8,654 nt of DNA. Origin: CAVYPR01 sp052145775 (GTDB taxonomy: Bacteria > Actinomycetota > Acidimicrobiia > Acidimicrobiales > RAAP-2). Under the pieces are notes generated by a model. The model did not search any database. It saw only the letters and a list, made by a program, of their open reading frames with translations, and was not told the DNA's origin. Below are positions 1 to 5,758 of this stretch, one piece after another; position 1 is the stretch's first letter, and every line of letters begins with the position of its first letter. Location of the stretch: the NCBI GenBank assembly GCA_052145775.1, contig JBKQNY010000111.1, positions 1 through 8,654 on the forward strand, written 5' to 3'. Made by a program: the position numbers and the translations under genes.

Positions 1-286
1 ACACGAAGGAGCAAGCCCCCTTGATGCTTCACGCCCTGTGGGCAGTCACCACGCGCTCAGCGCGTCGATGCGCGAGTTCGCCGTGTTGACGTCCGTTCGA
101 CGGAGCCGGACGAATGATCGAGGCTAGGGCCGGAGGACCCGATCGGCCGGGGACCCGGGGACCAACTGTGAATGGCGGCGTCGCCGTTCGTTTCCACGTC
201 GACCTGCCTTTCCCCGAGCCCGGCGGCCGCGGACACCGTACCGGCCGAGGCCTGCCGGGTCCCGGACTGCCGAGGCACACGCCACG
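1..286. other. Gene-free region downstream of the MMPL gene
   Basis: I see no convincing gene here. Short open frames exist on both strands, but their predicted peptides are Pro/Arg/Gly-rich, as expected of non-coding GC-rich DNA. The stretch contains several small GC-rich inverted repeats: a near-palindrome at 51-65, a 5-bp stem around a TCG loop at 93-105, and a 5-bp stem pairing 241-245 with 254-258. It also has a direct repeat GCCGAGGC at 244-251 and 269-276. One of these could terminate MMPL transcription, which runs leftward into this region, but none is followed by a T-tract and none stands out. No tRNA or rRNA signature was seen. Confidence 0.6.
51..65. repeat. Short palindrome, possible operator or hairpin
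   Basis: Seven bases, ACGCGCT, are followed by a single C and then their exact reverse complement, AGCGCGT. As a hairpin it gives a 6-bp stem with a TCA loop. It could be a protein-binding site for a gene lying left of the window, or a weak terminator for the MMPL transcript. The alternating CG composition in GC-rich DNA makes chance occurrence quite possible. Confidence 0.25.
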
Positions 287-2476
287 TCAGTGCGTTCCCA
301 CGTCCTCTGGCAGGGGGTGGGGCAGCTCCGGGGACCCGACCTCACCGGATTCGACGTGCAGCCTCGGGATGATCCCCGACAGCCATCCCGGCAGCCACCA
401 GTTGGCCTTGCCGAACAGGTGCATGAGGGCGGGAACCAGCACGGTGCGGATGACGAAGGCGTCGATGACAATGGCAGTGGCCAAGCCGATGCCGAACTGC
501 TTGATGATGACGTTGCCGCCGAAGACGAACGAGCTGAAGACGAGGATCATGATGGCCGCCGCCGCGGTGATCACCCTGCCCGTCTCGGCCTGCCCGAGGG
601 TCACGGCCACGTGGTTGTCGCCCTTCAGGAGCCAGTCCTCGTGCATGCGGCTGATGAGGAAGACCTCGTAGTCCATGGACAGGCCGAACAGGATGGAGAA
701 CATGAGCACGGGGACGAACACGGCCACCGGGGTCGACACCGAGATCCCGAAGAGGGAGCGTCCCCAGCCCCACGTAAAGATGGCAGTGAGGATCCCGAGC
801 GCGGCCGCCACCGACAGGAGGTTCATGACCGATGCCACCAGCGGGATGAGGAGACTGCGGAACAGCGCCATCAGCAGCAGGAAAGCCAGGATGATCACCA
901 CCCCGACGAAGAGGGGCAGCTTCGCCGCCAGCACGTGGGTGAAGTCGGTCTGGACGGCCGTCGCCCCGCCCACCAGAACGGACAGCCTGGTCCCTGCCTC
1001 GTCCCTGGGGATCGTCGTGTCACGCAACCGGGCCAGCAGCGCGGCCGTGGCCGTCGACTGGGGACTCGTCGTGGGGTAGAGCTCGGCGACAGCCACCTTC
1101 TTGTTGGGGCTGATGGCCGGCTCGGTGCCGCCGGCCACCCCGTCCAGACGGGACAGCCGGTGCACCACCTCGCCGAAGGCCCGTTCCTCGGCCGGCGAGT
1201 TGACCTTCGCCACCAGCTCGAAGGGGCCGTTGAACCCCGGGCCGAAGCCCTGGGCCAGCAGGTCGTAGGCCTGGCGGGTGGTGCTCCCGGCCTGGTCCGT
1301 CCCGGCGTCGTCGAGCCCCAGATGGATGCCGAACAATGGCAGCACGAGCAGGACGATGAGTCCCGTGGCCAGGGCGGCAGGGAGCACCGGGCGGCGCTGG
1401 ATGCCCTCCGCCCAACGTCGCCAACCGCCGGTGACCGCCTCGGCCACTGGCCCTGTCTTCTCCAGGGCGGCACGCTGGCGCCGGCTGAGCACCTTGGTGC
1501 CCATGAACCCGAGGAGCGCGGGGAGCAGCGTCAGCGAGGCGAGCATGGTCAGGGCCACGGTGATGGCCGCCGACAGGGCGATGCCGTAGAGGAAGGAGAT
1601 TCCGAGGACGAACTGGCCGAGGAGCGCGATGCAGACCGTGATCCCGGCGAAGAAGACGGCACGGCCCGAGGTGTCGACGGCATTGATCGCAGCGTCTTGC
1701 ACGGTGCGGCCGCCCTTCAGCCCGGTGCGGTGGCGGGTCACGATGAAGAGCGCGTAGTCGACCCCCACCCCCAGTCCCAGCAGGATGCCGAGAATGGGGG
1801 CGAAGGAGGCGACGGCGAAACTGTGGCTGACAAGGCCGGTGATGAAGTAGCCGATGGCGATGGCAGTCAGCGCGGTGATCAATGGAAGAAACGCCGCGAA
1901 GAGCGCACCGAAGGCGATCCCGAGGACCACCAGCGCCAGCACGATGCCGAGCACGGTACTTCCCGACTCACTCTGTCCCTCGGCATTCTCGATGTCCTGC
2001 CCGCCGAGCGCGACCTGCAGGCCGCGTCCTCCCGCCTCCTGGGCCACTTTCATGACCTTCGCCACTGAGGCGATCGGCAGGTCGACGGACCGCTTGTCGA
2101 AGGTCACTGTGGCGAAGGCCACGGTGCCGTTCCGGCTCATCTGACCGGGCACCTCGTACGGGCTGATCACCGACCGGACATGGGGCAGACCGGCAACCTC
2201 GTTGAGCATGCTCCGGACACGGGCGCCAAGTGCCGGGCTCCGGAGCGTTCCCGACGTAGCGTGCAGGACTATCTGGTCAGACGCCGTGGCGGCACTCGGG
2301 AAGTCGGACTGCACCAGGCTGAGCGCCTCTGACGACTGCGTGTTGTGCAGCTGGAACCTTGTCGAGAAGGCGTTGCCGACCCCGCGGTCGACGGCGAAGA
2401 TCCCGACCAGCGCCACCAGCCACAGAGCGAGGACCACCCGGCGGCGGCGGAAGCACCATCCGGCAAGAGCTCGCAT
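287..2476 (-). CDS. MMPL/RND-superfamily membrane transporter
   Basis: Inner-membrane proton-driven exporter of the MMPL family, whose members move lipids, lipid-linked molecules or drugs; the substrate cannot be told from sequence. Positions below count from the upstream Met at 2485 (732 aa). The layout is classic: one membrane segment near 15-35, a soluble loop to about 175, five membrane segments to about 330, then the same pattern again (TM near 368-388, loop to 520, five TMs to about 690). Each half carries the family proton-relay Asp-Tyr motif: GVGVDYALFIVTR at 239-251 and GLSMDYEVFLISR at 601-613. Length is normal for short actinobacterial MMPL proteins, without the long C-terminal tail of some MmpLs. 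I prefer the Met at 2476 because GGAG at 2487-2490 lies 10 nt upstream of it but only 1 nt from the Met at 2485. The next gene upstream ends 397 bp away, so it is probably transcribed separately. Family call is firm; substrate unknown. Confidence 0.95.
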   Translation of the reverse strand: MRALAGWCFRRRRVVLALWLVALVGIFAVDRGVGNAFSTRFQLHNTQSSEALSLVQSDFPSAATASDQIVLHATSGTLRSPALGARVRSMLNEVAGLPHVRSVISPYEVPGQMSRNGTVAFATVTFDKRSVDLPIASVAKVMKVAQEAGGRGLQVALGGQDIENAEGQSESGSTVLGIVLALVVLGIAFGALFAAFLPLITALTAIAIGYFITGLVSHSFAVASFAPILGILLGLGVGVDYALFIVTRHRTGLKGGRTVQDAAINAVDTSGRAVFFAGITVCIALLGQFVLGISFLYGIALSAAITVALTMLASLTLLPALLGFMGTKVLSRRQRAALEKTGPVAEAVTGGWRRWAEGIQRRPVLPAALATGLIVLLVLPLFGIHLGLDDAGTDQAGSTTRQAYDLLAQGFGPGFNGPFELVAKVNSPAEERAFGEVVHRLSRLDGVAGGTEPAISPNKKVAVAELYPTTSPQSTATAALLARLRDTTIPRDEAGTRLSVLVGGATAVQTDFTHVLAAKLPLFVGVVIILAFLLLMALFRSLLIPLVASVMNLLSVAAALGILTAIFTWGWGRSLFGISVSTPVAVFVPVLMFSILFGLSMDYEVFLISRMHEDWLLKGDNHVAVTLGQAETGRVITAAAAIMILVFSSFVFGGNVIIKQFGIGLATAIVIDAFVIRTVLVPALMHLFGKANWWLPGWLSGIIPRLHVESGEVGSPELPHPLPEDVGTH

Positions 2477-2486
2477 GTCGACCATT

Positions 2487-2490
2487 CTCC
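2487..2490 (-). promoter_or_regulatory. Shine-Dalgarno deciding the MMPL start
   Basis: GGAG on the minus strand. It is 10 nt from the ATG at 2476 and only 1 nt from the ATG at 2485, so initiation at 2476 (protein starting MRALAGW) is more plausible. The 2485 ATG remains the longer alternative, adding only three residues. Confidence 0.5.
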
Positions 2491-2547
2491 AGGAACCGGC
2501 TCGACCGTTCCCACCTCGGTGCCCGTGCAGCCGGGCGTCAACTGGTC

Positions 2548-2553
2548 ATTATC
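2548..2553 (-). promoter_or_regulatory. Possible -10 element for the MMPL gene
   Basis: GATAAT on the minus strand, about 70 nt upstream of the preferred MMPL start, is the best -10 match in the spacer. No recognisable TTGACA-like -35 lies 16-18 nt upstream of it, so this is only a weak candidate. A start site here would place the hairpins at 2588-2711 upstream of transcription rather than in the leader. Confidence 0.2.
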
Positions 2554-2580
2554 CAAGAGATCGGCAACCCCCGACGATCG

Positions 2581-2608
2581 GGACCGCTCCGGACCGCTCC
2601 GGACCGCC
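2581..2608. repeat. 10-bp tandem repeat, 2.8 copies
   Basis: The unit GGACCGCTCC occurs at 2581-2590 and 2591-2600, followed by GGACCGCC at 2601-2608. The TCCGGA at each junction is itself a palindrome, so 2588-2593 can pair with 2598-2603 as a 6-bp stem with a CCGC loop. It could be a repeated binding site or simply replication slippage in GC-rich DNA. Confidence 0.6.
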
Positions 2609-2626
2609 CGAAGGCACCGCCCGCGA

Positions 2627-2651
2627 CCTGGCCCGATCCACCTCGGCCAGG
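2627..2651. repeat. 7-bp inverted repeat
   Basis: CCTGGCC at 2627-2633 is perfectly complementary to GGCCAGG at 2645-2651, around an 11-nt loop. Together with the stronger hairpin at 2684-2711 it makes a run of stem-loops between the two transcription units. Alone it is not exceptional for DNA this GC-rich. Confidence 0.4.
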
Positions 2652-2683
2652 CCCCTCATCTGCCAAGTTCCCGACGCCGGGCC

Positions 2684-2711
2684 CCTGCGGGGTCGGGTTC
2701 GACCCCGCAGG
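2684..2711. terminator. Perfect 12-bp GC-rich hairpin, probable terminator
   Basis: CCTGCGGGGTCG (2684-2695) is followed by the tetraloop GGTT and then its exact reverse complement CGACCCCGCAGG (2700-2711). It lies 172 nt past the stop of the PilX-like gene and about 200 nt upstream of MMPL. There is no T-tract on either side, so it is not a canonical Rho-independent terminator; hairpins lacking a U-tail are often proposed as terminators in actinobacteria. Being symmetric it could act in either direction, or be a protein-binding palindrome controlling MMPL. The inner GGGTTCGACCCC resembles a tRNA T-arm by chance, but no tRNA surrounds it. Confidence 0.5.
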
Positions 2712-2727
2712 CGACGAAGTGGGCGGT

Positions 2728-2880
2728 CTATCCGATGAACTGCGCGTTCCTGCGGGGAATCTGCACCACCGCCGCATTCAGGCAGCATCGGAACTCGAAG
2801 GCGGCGGCCAGATTCAAGCAATAGGTGGCCCCCGGTGACAGTTGGTGATCCCTGCGTCCGGTGACCTTTGGACAACTCGA
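2728..2880 (-). pseudogene. Possible gene remnant (C-terminal fragment), doubtful
   Basis: On the minus strand an open frame ending in TAG at 2728-2730 reads like a natural protein end: SPGATYCLNLAAAFEF, then a Cys-Cys pair, then IPRRNAQFIG at the terminus. Third codon positions are mostly G or C. I see no start or ribosome-binding site of its own; upstream, the frame runs into the 3' end of the PilX-like gene in a different register. It may be the tail of a gene lost when the pilus block was inserted, or pure chance. The opposite strand is also open here, so strand and coding status are uncertain. I do not recognise the family. Confidence 0.15.
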
Positions 2881-2882
2881 TC

Positions 2883-4898
2883 TCACGGGTGTGGTGCGCC
2901 GAAAGAAGGTGCGGAGTTCATGTTGAATATTGGCGACGACGAGATCGCCCATGAAGCCGTCGCGGGTGCCAGATAGTGGGGTGGGGTCACGACCGCACCA
3001 ACACTGTTCCAGTCGTAGTCCTTCACATATCCGTTGGTTGTGTTGATCGCCACCACACCCCGCCATTTCTGGTCGACGCTGCCATAAATCTTCAGCGTCC
3101 CATCTGTCACGCCAACTCCTGTGTCGCTAGGATTTCCATTTACGAGATACGCCTCGTTGTCAACGGCAAAGGAATGGTTGAGAGCAAGAATTGCGGCATC
3201 GATGGTGAGCACACTGTTCTTTGTGTCCGTTACCGGATTGCAAAGAGCGGCCGCCGGCGTTCCCAGCTGTGTGGTGGTGCAGGCTGTAGCGAGTACTTGC
3301 TTCTGTGTTACCGGATATACCCTGCAGCCACCCACTCTGCATGTGTCCTTGAGCGGATGATTGACCACGATATAGTTCTGGGCAATAAGTCCAAGCGAAT
3401 CGTTCGTCGTCTTGACATTGAAGTTGCAGGGATGCGTTATTGTGCTGGCAAACCCCGCGCCGCAATCTCGATACTTGATTGTGCCGGTGATGACCACGTC
3501 GTCGCTTGAGGCGACCGTGAGTTGGCCCTCGACGGTGCCGGGACCGAACCCAGTGGAGTGGGGATTGTCGCTCACAAACGCGTCCCCCTCGCAGTTGGGT
3601 GTTTTCGTGTGGGGGCCCCACCAGTTGTAGTAATAGGTCCCGCGTGTCGGTGTCTTCGCCCATTGGGCCAGCGGTCCGTTCACCCCTCCTGAGTAGTCAT
3701 CCCATGGATTCGCGCCAGCTGTGCACGTGGCGGATGTCTGCACATAGATCACGCCGTCACCGTGTGTGAGGTTAGGCACATACGCCCAATCTGTGGCTGT
3801 GGGTACTCTTGTACCTTTTACCGTATGTGTCGAAGGACACTTCGGCTTTGTCCCAGTTGCTGTGCGCTGCGCGGTGTCCTTGCTCCACACCGTCATCCTG
3901 TCTGTACTGTCGAATTCAATGGTGGTCGGCCCGTTGTAAACGCAGCCGTCGAAGCTCGCGAACTGCTCAAGTGTCGAGTCCGTCGCAGGAATCGGGTGGA
4001 GGGGCTGCCCCGACTTGTCTCCGGCCAAAGCCGTGGCTGTCTGCGTGACCGGGGGTGTCGAACCTCGTTGCTGGGCCACGGTACGACAGCCACTCTTCGA
4101 CTTTGATGTCACCATAAACAGGCATGTGGGATCAGCCGTCTGCACCGGACCGAGGGTCGGCTTTCCCGAGATATACATCGAGTCGTTCGAGTAGATCGGT
4201 CCATAGACGTGTGTCTTGGTGGCAAAGGTGACTGCATTGCACTTGGCCGGGGAAGAGGTGGCAGGCCCCAGATACCCGTTGTCCCAGTCGTACGTACACT
4301 TTGGGGGTGTCGACGTTGTCGAGAGGGTGGGGTCGGATGCTTCGTGTGTCGTCCAGAAAATATGGGTAAGAAATCCGTTGACGGGATTGAGACGTATTGT
4401 GGATTCGTAGTAGACCCCATTCTCTGTTGGATAGCCCGCAAATCCATATATTTTGATTTTTACATAGAGGACCGGTGTCTTCGTATGAGTTGTTGTTGTG
4501 GGACATTCGGTCGTAAAACAAAAGGTTGGATTTGTCCAACCGTATTCCTCGGGGACGACCGTTGTGCCATGAGGGGACGAAGCTGTTGTGCCCCCCACTT
4601 CTTTCCAGTGTGCGAAGTCTGTTTTATTGCACGCTCCCCCGGATGGGGATGTGCTATTGCACGTGAGCTCATCAGGATTTTTATTTGCTTCGCTGATGAA
4701 CGCGTTAATTCCCGCCTCGAGAGCGCGGTACGCAAAATGATCGACCTCATCGGCGTGCACGATGGGGTCGTGCTGTATCACCTGCTCTGCCATGAGTGAG
4801 GCTCCAGCGACGATTGCCACCGTCAAGCCGAGGACGAGGGCCAGGACCGCCTGACCTGTCTCGGTGAAGGTGCGTTTCCGAGGGAATCGCTTGCGCAT
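2883..4898 (-). CDS. PilX/GspK-like type IV pilus minor pilin, large ectodomain
   Basis: Predicted membrane-anchored, surface-exposed pilus-associated protein of 671 aa. A basic leader (MRKRFPRKR) precedes TETG at 12-15 and one hydrophobic helix at about 16-37, followed by the amphipathic YRALEAGINAF at 57-67, the pattern of PilX-family N-termini. A prepilin-like cleavage after Gly15 is plausible, but position +5 is Ala, not Glu, as often in PilX/GspK pseudopilins. The ectodomain has 18 Cys by my count and beta-rich segments: YGPIYSNDSMYISGKPT (232-248), DDVVITGTIKY (466-476), NDSLGLIAQNYIVVNHP (499-515) and LTIDAAILALNHSF (564-577). The tail VTPPHYLAPATASW (637-650) resembles actinobacterial pilus proteins I recall, but is unverified. 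The start at 4898 is fixed by GGAGG seven nt upstream and by overlap with the previous stop; a longer in-frame start at 5102 would run through the PilW-like gene. Parts of the gene are AT-rich. Last gene of the operon. Confidence 0.8.
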   Translation of the reverse strand: MRKRFPRKRTFTETGQAVLALVLGLTVAIVAGASLMAEQVIQHDPIVHADEVDHFAYRALEAGINAFISEANKNPDELTCNSTSPSGGACNKTDFAHWKEVGGTTASSPHGTTVVPEEYGWTNPTFCFTTECPTTTTHTKTPVLYVKIKIYGFAGYPTENGVYYESTIRLNPVNGFLTHIFWTTHEASDPTLSTTSTPPKCTYDWDNGYLGPATSSPAKCNAVTFATKTHVYGPIYSNDSMYISGKPTLGPVQTADPTCLFMVTSKSKSGCRTVAQQRGSTPPVTQTATALAGDKSGQPLHPIPATDSTLEQFASFDGCVYNGPTTIEFDSTDRMTVWSKDTAQRTATGTKPKCPSTHTVKGTRVPTATDWAYVPNLTHGDGVIYVQTSATCTAGANPWDDYSGGVNGPLAQWAKTPTRGTYYYNWWGPHTKTPNCEGDAFVSDNPHSTGFGPGTVEGQLTVASSDDVVITGTIKYRDCGAGFASTITHPCNFNVKTTNDSLGLIAQNYIVVNHPLKDTCRVGGCRVYPVTQKQVLATACTTTQLGTPAAALCNPVTDTKNSVLTIDAAILALNHSFAVDNEAYLVNGNPSDTGVGVTDGTLKIYGSVDQKWRGVVAINTTNGYVKDYDWNSVGAVVTPPHYLAPATASWAISSSPIFNMNSAPSFGAPHP

Positions 4899-5758
4899 CA
4901 CCCGACCTCCGGCGAGAACTCTTGCGACGTTGACGAGAGCTGGTAGGTGACTGTTTGGCTCTCGAGTTTTCCGACGCTCGTTGTGCCCGACTTCACCTCG
5001 AGGTCCACCTTGACGCTGTTGATGTTGGCGGCGGGGCATCGTGTCTCGGTGATCGTACGATTCGGTGTGTTGGGTGTGGCTTTTTGAATCGGCTTTGTGC
5101 ACGTAGCGAATGTTGCTGGATTCGCAGGCGTTGTCGGTGTTGTCTTGTCGTAGGGCGCGTTCAGGTAGTACTTGAAAATGGCTTTTGGCTTGGATGGTGT
5201 GTTCGGTGTCGTAAGTTTGTGGTTATAAATGTCAGAGACGGTAAAGAGCGTGGTCGGCTTGTTGCCTGTCCATGTGCAAGTTCCCGTGGGCGACTGTGTG
5301 TGAACGCTTGGACAGCTTCCTGGCAACGGCTTCGTCACGGTGACCCTGAACGTCACGTAGTGGGATGTAAGGTAGGCGGTCACTCTGACCGGCCCGTATC
5401 TTGTTCCGTTGTTCGAATAGAAGGTCAGCGATGTTGTCGTGATCTTCCATTTAGTTGAAAGCTGGTATGCCTGGTAATGCCCAAACGGGGGGATGGGCGG
5501 CGAGACTGTCGGTGTGCCGGCTGACGCCGGCGATACTGCGGTTCTCAGCAGGCGCTGGAAACTGGTTCCGACCGGAATGAGTTGGTTCAGCTCGCTGTAG
5601 GAGGCTTTGTTGTCTTCGTCCACCCTCGTATAAGTGCTGAAGACGAGCAGGGACACGGTCGTCAGAATGCTCGTGATAGCGAGCGCGACCATCAGCTCCA
5701 CAAGCGACGCTCCTTCATCCCCGCGATCGCGCAACCGCCAGTTGGCTAGATGACTCAT
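4898..5758 (-). CDS. PilW/GspJ-like minor prepilin
   Basis: A 286-aa type IV prepilin. The leader is MSHLANWRLRDRGDEG, then prepilin-peptidase cleavage is predicted between Gly16 and Ala17, giving a mature ASLVELMVALAITSIL. Glu21 is the conserved Glu at +5, and the hydrophobic helix spans about 17-42. A helical segment follows (SYSELNQLIPVGTSFQRLLR, 53-72), then a beta-rich domain with YGPVRVTAYL (121-130), AIFKYYLN (193-200) and INSVKVDLEVKSG (246-258), the usual PilW-like ending. It has four Cys (149, 161, 220, 241), which could form two disulfides outside the membrane. A Pro/Thr-rich stretch at 183-235 looks like a low-complexity insertion. The start at 5758 overlaps the stop of the upstream gene in ATGA, with only a weak AGGT ribosome-binding site at 5765-5768, so translation is probably coupled. 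It likely primes or caps the pilus together with its neighbours. The prepilin call is firm; the PilW subtype is inferred from gene position and C-terminal pattern. Confidence 0.88.
   Translation of the reverse strand: MSHLANWRLRDRGDEGASLVELMVALAITSILTTVSLLVFSTYTRVDEDNKASYSELNQLIPVGTSFQRLLRTAVSPASAGTPTVSPPIPPFGHYQAYQLSTKWKITTTSLTFYSNNGTRYGPVRVTAYLTSHYVTFRVTVTKPLPGSCPSVHTQSPTGTCTWTGNKPTTLFTVSDIYNHKLTTPNTPSKPKAIFKYYLNAPYDKTTPTTPANPATFATCTKPIQKATPNTPNRTITETRCPAANINSVKVDLEVKSGTTSVGKLESQTVTYQLSSTSQEFSPEVG
4906..4910 (-). promoter_or_regulatory. Strong Shine-Dalgarno for the PilX-like gene
   Basis: GGAGG on the minus strand lies inside the last codons of the PilW-like gene, 7 nt before the ATG at 4898. 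The sequence GGAGGTCGGGTGATG joins the ribosome-binding site, the upstream TGA and the downstream ATG. It decides the start of the 671-residue protein against the upstream in-frame Met at 5102, and supports termination-reinitiation coupling. Confidence 0.85.
5755..5758 (-). promoter_or_regulatory. ATGA stop-start overlap, TIG gene to PilW-like gene
   Basis: On the minus strand the ATG of the PilW-like gene (5758-5756) overlaps the TGA of the TIG gene (5757-5755) by two bases within ATGA. With only a weak AGGT upstream, ribosomes finishing the TIG gene probably re-initiate here, so the PilW-like protein would be made in step with the repeat protein. Confidence 0.75.

Larger units (their letters stand above)
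2486..2882. other. Intergenic spacer between the pilus operon and MMPL
   Basis: A 397-bp stretch without a convincing intact gene, lying between the end of the PilX-like gene and the start of the MMPL gene, both on the minus strand. It holds a 10-bp tandem repeat (2581-2608), three possible stem-loops (2588-2603, 2627-2651, 2684-2711) and a direct repeat CCGGTGAC (2832-2839 and 2858-2865). A short open stretch at about 2728-2880 on the minus strand has protein-like composition but no start of its own. It probably contains the pilus-operon terminator and the MMPL promoter. Confidence 0.6.

Noticed and set aside
86..91. TTGACG as a plus-strand -35 element
   Set aside because: No -10-like hexamer occurs 16-18 nt downstream and no plus-strand gene follows.
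290..2068. 592-residue open frame on the plus strand
   Set aside because: It is antisense to the MMPL gene. Its product is rich in Asp, Glu, His, Gly, Arg and Gln with no hydrophobic core, the usual shadow of a GC-rich membrane-protein gene.
2684..2711. tRNA T-arm resemblance (GGGTTCGACCCC)
   Set aside because: The 12-bp perfect stem leaves only a GGTT loop, and there is no acceptor, anticodon or D arm around it.
2549..2875. 108-residue minus-strand open frame across the spacer
   Set aside because: Arg/Gly/Pro-rich product without a recognisable domain or a convincing ribosome-binding site; the adjacent frame ending at 2728 looks more protein-like.
4899..5102. In-frame N-terminal extension of the PilX-like protein to a Met at 5102
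   Set aside because: It would overlap about 200 bp of the PilW-like gene and place a very polar His/Arg-rich tail before the membrane helix. The GGAGG and TGATG overlap at 4898 give a much better start.
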